From the NCBI GenBank assembly GCA_902770835.1, contig CACXUM010000006.1, positions 9,198 to 73,197 of the forward strand: DNA of 64,000 nt, written 5' to 3'. The notes beneath the pieces are model-generated. The model was not told where the DNA came from and ran no database searches. It worked only from the letters and a program-made list of their open reading frames with translations. The DNA comes from an uncultured Bacteroidia bacterium (GTDB lineage Bacteria > Bacteroidota > Bacteroidia > Bacteroidales > F082). The position numbers were made by a program, and so were the translations under genes. Within the stretch, counting starts at the first letter, position 1; the number at the start of each line of letters is the position of its first letter. Of the stretch, positions 8,065-16,456 are shown one piece after another.

Positions 8065-8811
8065 TTACTTTTTCGAACCCACCGCCCTAACCGTCTGCCC
8101 CCTATTCCTGTCGCTGCTGCCGCACAGGTGGCATTGGCTCGAATTGAAGTGGAAGCCCCAAGTGCGATATGGAAACTCCTTGTTGAGCGTCACCGACCAA
8201 TAAACGCCGAGGTCGGCACCGTTGAACGCGCATTCCCACCAATAGCCGGCAGCGGGCAGGAAAAGGCTGTTGCCATCCTCGGCTGTGAAACGCCAGCCAT
8301 TCACGCCGTTTTGGGTCGTCCATACAGAAGTCGTGTTTTGGTACATTTCCTCCCATTCGCCGATGGTGGGTATGCGCCAACCTGCGCCCCATTGGGCAAA
8401 AGCCACATCATCAGCGGGTTCCAAAACGGTCAGGCTATCGACAAAGCCATCAAGTCCAAAATCGGGATTGGTGCAATACTTTTTCAACTCATACCGCTCA
8501 TTGAAAAATCGGCCATAACGGTAACTTTTCCAGTCATAGATTTCCTTGGGCGCGGTCTCGCCCCAAGCAAAATAATCGCCATAGTCCTCAGGCGTATCTG
8601 CACCTATGTTGCAAGTGGCCCACAAAGTGCCGCTCGGCAAGCCCAAATCAACAAATTCGTGGCCATTCAAAGTGCTGCCGTTATCGGCAATGCTATCGTT
8701 TTCGTCTTCATTTCCGCTATTGTTCGGTTCATCGGGTTTAGTGCAACCGACCGCGAAAACTATCATCAGCATAATGGCCGCTATTGACTTGATTAACCTG
8801 TTCATACCCAT
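8065..8811 (-). CDS. Lipoprotein with DLGLPSGTLWA-type (FISUMP-like) domain, copy 2
   Basis: 248 aa. Signal peptide with lipobox AVGC followed by TKPDEPNN, nearly the same as in the paralogue at 6591-7367. The domain contains FVDLGLPSGTLWATCNIGA, YFAWGETAPKEIYDW, GWRIPTIGEWEEMY, NGWRFTAEDGNSLFLPAAG and a final QTVRAVG. The second half differs from copy 1 and is closer to the canonical form of the family, so the copies have diverged by more than point mutation. A second Met at residue 3 could be the true start. Role unknown; expected at the cell surface or outer-membrane inner leaflet. Confidence 0.75.
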   Translation of the reverse strand: MGMNRLIKSIAAIMLMIVFAVGCTKPDEPNNSGNEDENDSIADNGSTLNGHEFVDLGLPSGTLWATCNIGADTPEDYGDYFAWGETAPKEIYDWKSYRYGRFFNERYELKKYCTNPDFGLDGFVDSLTVLEPADDVAFAQWGAGWRIPTIGEWEEMYQNTTSVWTTQNGVNGWRFTAEDGNSLFLPAAGYWWECAFNGADLGVYWSVTLNKEFPYRTWGFHFNSSQCHLCGSSDRNRGQTVRAVGSKK

Positions 8812-8882
8812 TCATTTTTGTCGTTTTAGGTTGCAAAGAAACAAAAAATCGCCTCACAAACGCCAAATGGCTGGAAAATGAC

Positions 8883-8890
8883 TATTTTTG
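8883..8890 (+). promoter_or_regulatory. -7 element for the TPM gene pair
   Basis: TATTTTTG lies 17 bp upstream of the ATG at 8908, giving an mRNA leader of only about 10 nt. Confidence 0.5.
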
Positions 8891-8907
8891 CAGTCAAAAG
8901 AACGATT

Positions 8908-9351
8908 ATGTCAAACGCCATCAACATACTGAACCGCGAGGAAGACCGCCGCGTGGTGGAAGCCATCAAGCAGGCCGAACTGAACACCTCGGGCGAAATA
9001 AAAGTGCATATCGAAAACCTTTGCCGAGGCGACGTGGAAAAACGCAGCCTCGTGGTTTTCAACAAATTGAAACTCAACGAGACCCAATTGCGAAACGGCG
9101 TGCTCATTTATTTGGCCGTCCGCGACCACAAGTTTGCCATCCTCGGCGACGAAGGCATCAACAATGTGGTGGAAGACAACTTCTGGAACGACGTGAAAGA
9201 CCTGATGTTGAGCCATTTCCGCGAAGGCCGTTTCGCCGATGGCCTTGTGGAAGGCATTATGCGCTGCGGCGAAAAACTCAAGACTTATTTCCCCTACCAA
9301 TCCGACGATGTTAACGAAATCCCCGACGAAATCTCCTATGAAAACAATTGA
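8908..9351 (+). CDS. TPM-domain protein (short form)
   Basis: 147 aa. Residues about 10-135 form a TPM_phosphatase (PF04536) domain: INILNREEDRRVVEAIKQAE, SGEIKVHIEN, VLIYLAVRDHKFAILGDEGIN and DLMLSHFREGRFADGLVEGI. There is no signal peptide or membrane segment, so it is a soluble TPM partner. The frame is open ten codons upstream, but that stretch would start inside the -7 box, so the ATG at 8908 is preferred. It overlaps the next gene by 14 bp and the two TPM genes clearly form an operon. This pairing is common in Bacteroidota next to LemA; no lemA is present here. Function is unsettled (phosphatase or turnover roles proposed for the family). Confidence 0.82.
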   Translation: MSNAINILNREEDRRVVEAIKQAELNTSGEIKVHIENLCRGDVEKRSLVVFNKLKLNETQLRNGVLIYLAVRDHKFAILGDEGINNVVEDNFWNDVKDLMLSHFREGRFADGLVEGIMRCGEKLKTYFPYQSDDVNEIPDEISYENN

Positions 9352-10123
9352 TAGACATAAACTTACCCTTTTATTCGGTTTACTTCTCGTTTTGCTCACT
9401 TTCGGCACAACGCTGAAAGCCCAATTGCCGAGTCCGCCCAACCCGCCACGCTTGGTGAACGACTACACAGGTACGCTTACCGCCCACCAAGTCAATGTTT
9501 TAGAGCATAAATTAGTGGCCTATAACGACAGCACTTCGACTCAAATCCTCGTCCTCCTTGTCGACGACCTTCAGGGCTACAGCGTGGAGCAGTATGCCAC
9601 TGAAATCGGGCACAGTTGGGGCGTGGGACAAAAGGGCAAAAACAACGGCGCAGTCATCCTCGTGAAGCCCAAAAAAGGCAGCGAGCGCGGCCAAGTGAAC
9701 ATCAACACAGGCTATGGCATTGAGGAATATGTCACCGATGCCACGGCCAAGCGCATCATTGAAAAGGAAATGATTCCCTCTTTCAAAGAAGACGACTACT
9801 ACACGGGCATCGACAACGCCGTCAACGTCATTATGGACCTCTATTCGGGCAAGTTCACGCAAGACGAATACACCAATGGCGGCGAAGGCATACCCATTTG
9901 GCTGATTCTCATTTTCATCATCGCTCTCATTCTCATTTTCCGTTCCAGCAACGGCAACCAGAACTATTCCGGCGGCGGCACCCGCACCATCTGGATTCCG
10001 ATGGGCGGCTTCGGCGGTAGCAGTTTTGGAGGAAGTAGTGGTGGCGGCAGTTTTGGCGGTGGAGGCTTTGGTGGCTTTGGCGGCGGAGGTTTCGGCGGCG
10101 GAGGTGCCTCGGGAAGCTGGTAG
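9338..10123 (+). CDS. YgcG/TPM-domain membrane protein with Gly-rich tail
   Basis: 261 aa from the ATG at 9338. Signal peptide (LTLLFGLLLVLLTFGTTLKAQ), then an extracytoplasmic TPM domain (residues about 40-180) with VNDYTGTLTAHQVNVLE, ILVLLVDDLQGYSVEQYATE, GVGQKGKNNGAVILVKP and VNINTGYGIEEYVTDATA. One membrane segment follows (IPIWLILIFIIALILIF), and the C-terminal 45 residues are mostly Gly/Ser/Phe (GGGGFGGFGGGGFGGGG). This is the typical YgcG layout. It is coupled to the upstream soluble TPM gene. The family is membrane-associated and of unresolved role. Confidence 0.85.
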   Translation: MKTIDRHKLTLLFGLLLVLLTFGTTLKAQLPSPPNPPRLVNDYTGTLTAHQVNVLEHKLVAYNDSTSTQILVLLVDDLQGYSVEQYATEIGHSWGVGQKGKNNGAVILVKPKKGSERGQVNINTGYGIEEYVTDATAKRIIEKEMIPSFKEDDYYTGIDNAVNVIMDLYSGKFTQDEYTNGGEGIPIWLILIFIIALILIFRSSNGNQNYSGGGTRTIWIPMGGFGGSSFGGSSGGGSFGGGGFGGFGGGGFGGGGASGSW

Positions 10124-10235
10124 TTTGCAGTTGATAGTTTACAGTTAGGAGTTGAGAGTTGAGAATTGTAGGGCTGTCACACCGTGGCAACTGAGAAATC
10201 TTGAAATCTTGAAATTTGAAATCTTAAATCAATAA
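10124..10235. other. Intergenic spacer with degenerate A/T-rich direct repeats
   Basis: The spacer before ftsE contains GTTGATAGTTTACAGTTAGG-type units and then AAATCTTGAAATCTTGAAAT units. The same AAATCTTAAATTT style of spacer occurs before htpG (4648-4676) and rnfD (45260-45290). No terminator or promoter could be assigned with confidence. Confidence 0.5.
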
Positions 10236-10913
10236 ATGTCAGAACCCATCATAGAAATCAGAAACGCCTCCATTTTCCAGCGGGAAAACCTCGTTTTGTC
10301 CAACGTGAACCTCACCTTGAACAAAGGCGAATTCATCTATCTTATCGGTCGCACGGGGAGCGGAAAATCCTCACTATTAAAGACTTTGTATGGCGAATTG
10401 CCCGCCCGCGACGGCTACTTCAACGTGGCTGGCTACGACCTCACCCGCTTGCGCAAGAAAGACATTCCCTATCTGAGGCGCAAAATCGGCATCGTGTTTC
10501 AGGACTTCCAACTCCTTTTCGACCGAAGCGTGGAGAAAAACTTGGAATTTGTGCTGGGTGCCACGGGATGGACAGAAAAAGCCGAGATTTCGCGCCGAAT
10601 TGATGAGGTTTTGGCCAAAGTCGGGCTAAGCGACAAGCGTAAAAGTATGCCGCATCAAATGTCGGGCGGCGAGCAGCAAGGCGTTGCCATCGCCCGCGCC
10701 CTCCTCAACGACCCCGATGTCATCATCGCCGACGAGCCAACCGGCAACCTCGACCCCGACACCACCCTTGAAGTGATGAAACTCTTGCGCCGTATCAGCG
10801 AGAACGGTCAAGCCGTGCTGATGGCCACGCACAACTACACTTTGATGCAGAAATATCCTTCGCGCATCGCCAATTGCAAGAATGGGACGGTGATTTGCTC
10901 AGAAATGGAGTAG
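10236..10913 (+). CDS. ftsE: Cell-division ABC-transporter ATPase FtsE
   Basis: 225 aa, usual FtsE length. Walker [10 protein letters not shown] (about residue 40), Q-loop [18 protein letters not shown], signature [16 protein letters not shown], Walker [16 protein letters not shown], and H-switch ATHNY. The DFQLL and SVxxN wording is typical of FtsE, which pairs with the membrane protein FtsX to control septal peptidoglycan hydrolases at the inner membrane. No ftsX is adjacent, which is common in Bacteroidota where ftsE and ftsX can be apart. The signature reads [10 protein letters not shown] where QR is usual, a small oddity. Confidence 0.85.
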   Translation: MSEPIIEIRNASIFQRENLVLSNVNLTLNKGEFIYLIGRTGSGKSSLLKTLYGELPARDGYFNVAGYDLTRLRKKDIPYLRRKIGIVFQDFQLLFDRSVEKNLEFVLGATGWTEKAEISRRIDEVLAKVGLSDKRKSMPHQMSGGEQQGVAIARALLNDPDVIIADEPTGNLDPDTTLEVMKLLRRISENGQAVLMATHNYTLMQKYPSRIANCKNGTVICSEME

Positions 10914-10921
10914 GATTGCTT

Positions 10922-11085
10922 AACTACGGATGATACAGATTTTACAGATTTCCAACCATGAATTTGAAAGACGCATGCGTCAAATTGGTACGGATTGTTG
11001 CAGCGTTAGCTTATCTGTAATAATTGGATGCTTGCATCCCAAAAATTTCGGAATCCTATCCGTCAAATCCGTGAAATCCGTAGTT
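10922..11085. repeat. REP/BIME-like intergenic element with inverted ends
   Basis: AACTACGGAT (10922-10931) is inverted as ATCCGTAGTT (11076-11085). Inside lies a perfect 12-bp palindrome GACGCATGCGTC (10970-10981) and several (A)CGGATTT/AAATCCG half-units. The element exactly fills the gap between the convergent ftsE and glycosyltransferase genes and could serve as a bidirectional terminator. It resembles the interspersed CGGATTTCACGGATTT elements common in Bacteroidales. Confidence 0.65.
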
Positions 11086-12203
11086 TATGAAAAAATCGCT
11101 TGAATAATCTTCTGAGTATTCGCCTCATTATCATAAAGTTGCCGTATCTGATTATCACGCTCCTCAATGTCCTCCTCCGTAAAGCCCTCCTCCATCAACC
11201 GCTTGATTTCCGAAACCATTTGCGCAGGCTCATCGGCCACTATGCAAAGGCTTTCCAACGAAGTGCCGCGCACCATGTCTGAATTGACCAAACAGAAACG
11301 CCCGCAGTAAAGCGCATTCAACAACTTCAATTTCAACCCCGTAGGTTGGTTTGTAACCAAAACATTGACCTGAGCTTGCCGCAAAAGGTCAATCATTTCA
11401 GCATCGTCAGGATTGGCCGCCAAAGTCACATTGGAATATTTCTCAGCCATTTTTTTCAACTTGTCTGAAGGCTTCAAACCAGCTACAATGCAATGCAAAT
11501 CCAACTTAGCAAAGACATTCTCTATCAGCCATTTGGCTGCTTCTTCATTCTCTCTCACCGACAAATTTCCATGATACAAAACATATTCGCCCCTACCCGG
11601 TTCCGAACACACCGAATCGGCGGAATTGAAACCGGGAACAAGCGTAGTCTTGCCATATTTTTTGGCGAAATAGTCCGCATCCTGCTGCGAGATAGCGAAA
11701 ATGCCCGCCGCTTTGCGCAAAACCGGTTCGTAATGCCTTAGTTTCCAAGCCTCTGCAAAATAAAACAAACGCTTCCAAACGCACCTTTCCGAATCACCCA
11801 AGCTTTGGTAATAGTCGTGCTCCACATTGTGGGCACGGACATAGATTTTCCTGTTTTTCAGGCGATTATCAAGAAGAACTGCCGTGGTGTGCAAGCCTTC
11901 GCAAAGAATGGGATATTCGTCCTGCAACAAGTCTTGAACCAACTCCTCCGACCACCTCGAATTGACAATAAACGGCGTGAAACTCAACTGTTTGGAAAAT
12001 GACGTGTCTCGCTTGTAATATTTTACTTCGTGGCAACGCTTCAAAATCTCCTGCTCGCCACGACCGTACTCAAAGCAATGCAAATGCACCCTCACACCAG
12101 CCTCCGACAAAACCTTCACTCGGTAAAACACATCAATAACTCCGCCGTAGTTGGCAGGATAAGGCACATCGAAAGCAATAATATGTAGGTGATTTTCAGG
12201 CAT
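11085..12203 (-). CDS. Glycosyltransferase family 4 protein
   Basis: 372 aa from the ATG at 12203, chosen because HIIAFDVPYPANYGGVIDVF is the usual GT4 N-terminus; the frame is open further upstream but would lie inside the preceding gene. C-terminal GT-B domain: YVLYHGNLSVRENEEAAKWL, LHCIVAGLKPSDKLKKMAEK, NVTLAANPDDAEMIDLLRQAQ and TGLKLKLLNALYCGRFCLVN, the last being the sugar-nucleotide region where many GT4 enzymes have an E-x7-E motif (weak here). It overlaps the upstream glycosyltransferase by 8 bp, so they are co-transcribed. Probable role: transfer of a sugar in surface polysaccharide synthesis at the cytoplasmic face. Acceptor and donor unknown. Confidence 0.8.
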   Translation of the reverse strand: MPENHLHIIAFDVPYPANYGGVIDVFYRVKVLSEAGVRVHLHCFEYGRGEQEILKRCHEVKYYKRDTSFSKQLSFTPFIVNSRWSEELVQDLLQDEYPILCEGLHTTAVLLDNRLKNRKIYVRAHNVEHDYYQSLGDSERCVWKRLFYFAEAWKLRHYEPVLRKAAGIFAISQQDADYFAKKYGKTTLVPGFNSADSVCSEPGRGEYVLYHGNLSVRENEEAAKWLIENVFAKLDLHCIVAGLKPSDKLKKMAEKYSNVTLAANPDDAEMIDLLRQAQVNVLVTNQPTGLKLKLLNALYCGRFCLVNSDMVRGTSLESLCIVADEPAQMVSEIKRLMEEGFTEEDIEERDNQIRQLYDNEANTQKIIQAIFS

Positions 12204-13311
12204 AATGACGGTAGATTTCAAGCAATTTTCGTTCCTCGTTCTCCCAACACAAATCCTGTGCTGCAACCGCCAAATGTTGCTTCCAAACGGCCAACCTATC
12301 CTTATCTGACAAGGCCACTTTGATGGTCGTCGCAATAGTCGACGGTTCGTGGTTTTCAATGAAAATACCAATGTCGTATTGACGAATAATCTTCTCAATT
12401 TCAGTCAGATGCGAAGCCACAATCGGTACACCCGCTTGGATGAAATCGAACAATTTGTTGGGCAAGCTGAAACGATAGTTAAGGTTGGTGTCTTTGTCCA
12501 AACAGAAGCCCAATTCGGCCAATTGCGTGTAAGCCATCATTTGTTGGTAAGGCATACGAGGGAAGAATCGCACACGGTCTGTAATTTTCTGTTCCTCAAC
12601 CATTTGTTTCAAAATGGGTAGCACATCGCCGCCACCGATAATCATCAGGAAACAGTCGTCCAAAAGCGTCATCGCCTGCACCAATTCCTCCGCCCCGCGC
12701 TGGATGTTGATGCCAGAGCCTTGCAATATTAATAGGTGTTTGTCGGCGGGCAATCCCAAAGCCGTTTTGTCGCCTTTCGGTGGCAAAGCCTTTCGTGGAG
12801 GTATATTCCTGATAACGTGAACTTTGACACCATATTTCTCACGAAAAAGTTCGGCGATACTGTCGCAAACCGTAATCATTTCGTCCAACTTGGGCACCAC
12901 GAAGCCTTCAATTCGTTTCCAAACGCGCTGCACCTTGGGCCGATTCACCAATTCAGGCGTTTCGGTAAAATACTCGTGGCTGTCGAAAACCATTTTGCTA
13001 CCCTTCAAACGCGAAATGAAATAGTTGGGCAAAACCGTGTCCAAGTCATTGGAAAGCAAAAGATTGGCGCGATGAAACAGCAGGAAGAAAAACAGGCGGA
13101 TATTATATTCAGCGTAAAAAGATGGACCTTTCTCGAAGAGCAGTTTCATCCGATGAATGGCGTATGGCCGCTCATCCATTGGCGGGCTTTTGCGCTGCTT
13201 CCGACCAACCAAAAGTACCTCATACCCAGCCTTTTGCAAAGCCAAGCACGACTTATTGACCCTTTGGTCTGTAACCAAGTCATTGATAACCGATACGATG
13301 GCGCGTTTCAT
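12196..13311 (-). CDS. Glycosyltransferase family 4 protein
   Basis: 371 aa. N-terminal Rossmann half: AIVSVINDLVTDQRVNKSCL, GYEVLLVGRK, LLLSNDLDTVLPNYF and VFDSHEYFTETPEL; the SHEYF phrase recurs in GT4 enzymes of O-antigen and capsule clusters. C-terminal half: HLLILQGSGINIQRGAEEL, FLMIIGGGDVLPILKQM, RVRFFPRMPYQQMMAYTQ and SLPNKLFDFIQAGVPIVAS, the nucleotide-sugar site. First gene of a two-gene operon with 11085-12203. The protein at 38302-39459 is similar in layout and also contains a VFDSHEFYG phrase, so the two loci may serve one glycan. Confidence 0.82.
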   Translation of the reverse strand: MKRAIVSVINDLVTDQRVNKSCLALQKAGYEVLLVGRKQRKSPPMDERPYAIHRMKLLFEKGPSFYAEYNIRLFFFLLFHRANLLLSNDLDTVLPNYFISRLKGSKMVFDSHEYFTETPELVNRPKVQRVWKRIEGFVVPKLDEMITVCDSIAELFREKYGVKVHVIRNIPPRKALPPKGDKTALGLPADKHLLILQGSGINIQRGAEELVQAMTLLDDCFLMIIGGGDVLPILKQMVEEQKITDRVRFFPRMPYQQMMAYTQLAELGFCLDKDTNLNYRFSLPNKLFDFIQAGVPIVASHLTEIEKIIRQYDIGIFIENHEPSTIATTIKVALSDKDRLAVWKQHLAVAAQDLCWENEERKLLEIYRHYA

Positions 13312-13317
13312 AACTAT

Positions 13318-13563
13318 TCAAGCTGAAGCCCCAATTTCGTACAAATATTCAGGCGCAAAGTCGGCACCGTTTTCCCATTCAATCGTGTTGAAGCGGATGG
13401 AAAAACGCTTGAAAAAATCCTTGTCAAGCAAGGGTCGAAAAGCCTCTCCTCGCAAAGAATTGGCTAAATCGACCACGCGGACTTCATCGTTGTTGAACCA
13501 CAATCGTATTCTATAATCGCCTAAATACTCGGCTTTGTTGATTTCGAGGAACATAGCAATCAT
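13318..13563 (-). CDS. DUF2442 domain protein
   Basis: 81 aa. It has the DUF2442 pattern: FLEINKAEYLGDYRIRLWFNN, VRVVDLANSLRGEAFRPLLD, FFKRFSIRFNTIEWENGADF and APEYLYEIG. DUF2442 and DUF4160 genes are commonly adjacent and are suspected to form a toxin-antitoxin-like or regulatory pair; this has not been proved in general. It overlaps the upstream DUF4160 gene by 4 bp. No membrane segment or signal. Confidence 0.85.
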   Translation of the reverse strand: MIAMFLEINKAEYLGDYRIRLWFNNDEVRVVDLANSLRGEAFRPLLDKDFFKRFSIRFNTIEWENGADFAPEYLYEIGASA

Positions 13564-13817
13564 TTTAAAGGGTCAATCTTGTCCAAAGGCGAACCATTTT
13601 GCGCCTTTTCCCAATTTTCAAGCAATTCATCACGGTGAATGTCAAGCCATTCCAAAATCATACGCAAAGCACGACCTGGCATTTTTCCTGTAACTACACC
13701 ATCACGAATATTTACTGTAACCTTGTAATCACCATACCAAGCATGAAAATGCGGTGGAACATGGTCATCGAAATTCATGAAAATGACGATTCCGTAGAAG
13801 AAACTGATTTGCGGCAT
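13560..13817 (-). CDS. DUF4160 domain protein
   Basis: 85 aa from the ATG at 13817 (MPQISFFYGIVIFMNF). The DUF4160 hallmark DHVPPHFHAWYGDYKVTVNI follows directly, then GKMPGRALRMILEWLDIHRDELLENWEKA. The frame is open 13 codons upstream but that part lacks similarity and lies in the intergenic space shared with murB. It is co-transcribed with the DUF2442 gene through an ATGA overlap. The start is divergent from murB by about 80 bp, so both share an intergenic promoter region. Confidence 0.87.
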   Translation of the reverse strand: MPQISFFYGIVIFMNFDDHVPPHFHAWYGDYKVTVNIRDGVVTGKMPGRALRMILEWLDIHRDELLENWEKAQNGSPLDKIDPLK

Positions 13818-13883
13818 GACTGAAATAATTTGCCGCAAATATACAAACATTTTCAATTTGGACGAACTTTCACTGATTTCACT

Positions 13884-13891
13884 TATTTTTG
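13884..13891 (+). promoter_or_regulatory. -7 element for murB
   Basis: TATTTTTG lies only 4 bp before the murB ATG at 13896. If this box is used, the transcript would be leaderless or start inside the first codons. Confidence 0.45.
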
Positions 13892-13895
13892 CGCC

Positions 13896-14909
13896 ATGAA
13901 AACCAATGTCAACCTCCAGCCCTACAACAGCTTCGGCTTCAATACCGTAGCGAAATATTTCGTTGAAATCAATGATATTCAGGAACTTGAAGTATTAATT
14001 ACAACCGATGTTTTCAAGCAAGAAAAGCATCTTGTATTGAGCGGCGGCAACAATGTCTTGTTTCAGAACGATGTTTTTGACGGTTTGGTCATATTCATCA
14101 ACACGAAAGGCATTGAAATCCTTACAGAAGATGAAAACGAGATTATTGTCCGCGCCCAAGCGGGCGAAGATTGGCCTGATTTCGTGAAGTTTACGGTTTG
14201 CAAAGGTTGGCATGGTTTGGAGAACCTTGCCCATATTCCTGGAAAAGTGGGCGCGGCACCCGTGCAAAACATTGGTGCATACGGTATAGAACTGAAAGAC
14301 AGCTTCTTGCAATGCGAAGCCTTTGAATTGGAAACGGGAAAAACCAAGGTTTTCGGCAAAGAAGGATGTCGTTTCGGCTACCGCGAAAGCATTTTCAAAA
14401 ACGAACTGAAAGGCCAATTCATCATCACTTCGGTGGATTTCCTGTTGAAGAAAAACGCCCCACTCCACCTCGATTACGGCAACATCAAAGCCTATTTGGA
14501 GCAAAACGGCATAGAAAAACCAACTTTACTACAACTCCACGATGCCATTTGCGCCATCCGCGACGCCAAACTGCCTGATGTAAAGCAGATTGGCAGCGCG
14601 GGCAGTTTCTTCAAAAACCCTGTCATTGAAAAGGCGCAATTTGAGGCTTTGCAAAAGGAATTTCCAAACATTCCACATTACGACGAACCCAATGGCAAGG
14701 TGAAAGTCCCCGCCGGATGGCTCATCGAGCAAGCTGGCTGGAAAGGCTGGCGCAACGAACACGTCGGAGTTTATGACAAACAAGCTCTCGTCCTCGTGCA
14801 TTACGGCGGCGGCAATGGCCACGACATCGTGGAACTTGCCCGCAAAATCCAAGATTCCGTGGAGGCCAAGTTCGGGATTCGGATTAGCCCAGAAGTGAAT
14901 TTCGTTTAG
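13896..14909 (+). CDS. murB: UDP-N-acetylenolpyruvoylglucosamine reductase MurB
   Basis: 337 aa, type I MurB length. It reduces UDP-GlcNAc-enolpyruvate to UDP-MurNAc with NADPH and FAD in cytosolic peptidoglycan synthesis. Features: N-terminal LQPYNSFGFNTVAKYFVEI; FAD-binding LVLSGGNNVLF and GWHGLENLAHIPGKVGAAPVQNIGAYG; the type I signature FGYRESIFK; the catalytic-Ser loop QIGSAGSFFKNPV; and the C-terminal ISPEVNFV with the catalytic Glu. The start is at MKTNVNLQPYN; the frame is open upstream but that would cover the promoter. Monocistronic as far as visible. Confidence 0.95.
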   Translation: MKTNVNLQPYNSFGFNTVAKYFVEINDIQELEVLITTDVFKQEKHLVLSGGNNVLFQNDVFDGLVIFINTKGIEILTEDENEIIVRAQAGEDWPDFVKFTVCKGWHGLENLAHIPGKVGAAPVQNIGAYGIELKDSFLQCEAFELETGKTKVFGKEGCRFGYRESIFKNELKGQFIITSVDFLLKKNAPLHLDYGNIKAYLEQNGIEKPTLLQLHDAICAIRDAKLPDVKQIGSAGSFFKNPVIEKAQFEALQKEFPNIPHYDEPNGKVKVPAGWLIEQAGWKGWRNEHVGVYDKQALVLVHYGGGNGHDIVELARKIQDSVEAKFGIRISPEVNFV

Positions 14910-14930
14910 CCAAATTGTGGCGAAAAACAA

Positions 14931-14963
14931 AATAGTAACAGCCATTACGGTAATGGCTATTAC
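14931..14963. repeat. Palindromic 33-bp repeat, downstream copy
   Basis: Contains the perfect inverted repeat AGCCATTAC-G-GTAATGGCT. It matches 16457-16489 at 31 of 33 positions. It lies between murB and the 3' end of the ATPase gene. Confidence 0.8.
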
Positions 14964-15004
14964 CATTTTTAGAATAAAACAAAAACAATTTGATTTTCAA
15001 TTAA

Positions 15005-16321
15005 TTACATATCTTCAAGGGTTAAAGAACCAAGATGCAATTTCATTTTTGCCAACTCGGGCGTTTGGGTTACCATCGTTTTCACTTTCTCTTTCAAAAC
15101 CTTGGCCTCGTAACGCTCGCCTTGCTTCTTCAGTTCATAAACCCAAGCCTCCTTTTTGATGGGGTCGGCCACGATGAGGTCTATCTCGTTCTCGCCTTTG
15201 CGATCCCACCACTTGCCGATGATGTACTTGCCTTCCTCCTCAAATTTGCGGGCAAAATAACGCTCCATCATAAAGCCTGAAACCGTGCTATAGTCACGCA
15301 AGATAATGGTTTCCAGCGACTTCAACGCCCAGTTTTCGACGAGTGCCTGATACTTGTAGAAGAAACGGAACCAGAAAATCAGGAAGCAGTCGTTGAGTTG
15401 GTAGCGCATTTTCTTACTGTTTTCCTTCGAGAAAATGGGCAGCGACTTGCTGACGAGGTTGTAATAATTCTCCAACCGCGCCAGATAACTCCCGATGTTG
15501 CCGATGCCCAACTCGCCTTCAATCTCCGCACGGGTTTTCAGGCCGCCCGCAATGCAGGTCAGGATGGAGAAATAAGTGACATAGTCGGTGCCGAACTCCT
15601 CGATGAGGATGTTTTTGCCCTCATTGATGAAGGGTGAATTTTCCTCTGTCAAAGCGGTAAGCATTTGGTCTTTAGTGACATAACCTTTATCGAGCAAAAG
15701 CGCAACATACCACGGCACGCCGCCCGTGATGCTGAACAAGGCCAACAAGTCTTCGGGCGTGTAATTGGGATTGTAGTCGGCCAAGATTTCCTTCAAAACG
15801 CTGGTTGAGAAGGGCTTAAGCAATAGCCGTTCTGTGGCGCGACCGAAAAGCGGCTCTTCGTAGTCCTCGAAAATCCGCTTCATCAACGTGAACACCGAGC
15901 CGCTGATGATGAGGTTCAAATGGCTCGTGCGCTTGTGCAAGTCCCAATCGCGCTGCATGTCGCTGAACACGGAAGGATTGATTTTCAGGAAGTTCTGGAA
16001 CTCGTCGATAACCAACGTGAAAGGCTGTCTTTCAGCCAATTGCAGCACATACCTGAACACTTCCGAAAACGAGGAAAGTTGCCCAATGATGGGAACGCCC
16101 AATTTGAAACTGATTTCTTCCAAATAATCGTGGCAAAGCAGCTGTTCCGTCTTCTTTCCGACGAAAAAATACAGCACTTTTTCGTCGCCACATTGCAACG
16201 AAAGTTCGGTCTTGCCGATGCGCCTACGCCCCATCAGCACGGTCATCTGGGCTTCTTTCCTGCTCTGTTTCAACACTTTATAGAGCTGCGCCTTTTCATT
16301 TTCACGATTGTAGAACTTCAT
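15005..16321 (-). CDS. AAA ATPase with C-terminal DUF234/PD-(D/E)XK-like domain
   Basis: 438 aa. ATPase_2-type P-loop: FYNRENEKAQLYKVL, Walker A LMGRRRIGKTEL (about residue 30), Walker B FTLVIDEFQ (about 100), sensor-1 LNLIISGSVF and LFGRATERLLLKPF. A winged-helix region follows (TRAEIEGELGIGNIGSYLARLENYYNLV). The C-terminal DUF234 domain has ENEIDLIVADPIKKEAWVYE followed by LKK, a D-x-ExK arrangement like restriction-fold nucleases. Such ATPases are multicopy in Bacteroidota genomes and of unknown role; a mobile or defence role is often suspected. The gene is bracketed by 33-bp palindromic repeats on both sides. Confidence 0.85.
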   Translation of the reverse strand: MKFYNRENEKAQLYKVLKQSRKEAQMTVLMGRRRIGKTELSLQCGDEKVLYFFVGKKTEQLLCHDYLEEISFKLGVPIIGQLSSFSEVFRYVLQLAERQPFTLVIDEFQNFLKINPSVFSDMQRDWDLHKRTSHLNLIISGSVFTLMKRIFEDYEEPLFGRATERLLLKPFSTSVLKEILADYNPNYTPEDLLALFSITGGVPWYVALLLDKGYVTKDQMLTALTEENSPFINEGKNILIEEFGTDYVTYFSILTCIAGGLKTRAEIEGELGIGNIGSYLARLENYYNLVSKSLPIFSKENSKKMRYQLNDCFLIFWFRFFYKYQALVENWALKSLETIILRDYSTVSGFMMERYFARKFEEEGKYIIGKWWDRKGENEIDLIVADPIKKEAWVYELKKQGERYEAKVLKEKVKTMVTQTPELAKMKLHLGSLTLEDM

Positions 16322-16350
16322 ACCGCATCAGTTTTTGAGTTGTTTCAACA

Positions 16351-16387
16351 AATAGTAATCATCTTTACGGTAACGACCATTACCATT
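16351..16387. repeat. Divergent palindromic repeat at the ATPase promoter
   Basis: AATAGTAATCATCTTTACGG followed by TAACGACCATTACCATT is a weaker copy of the 33-bp repeats. It sits 30 bp upstream of the ATPase start, in operator position. Confidence 0.55.
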
Positions 16388-16456
16388 CTGCAAAAGTACG
16401 CATAATTTTCGGAACTGCAAGCGTTTGCACAAATTTTTCTTCGATTTTTACATAAA

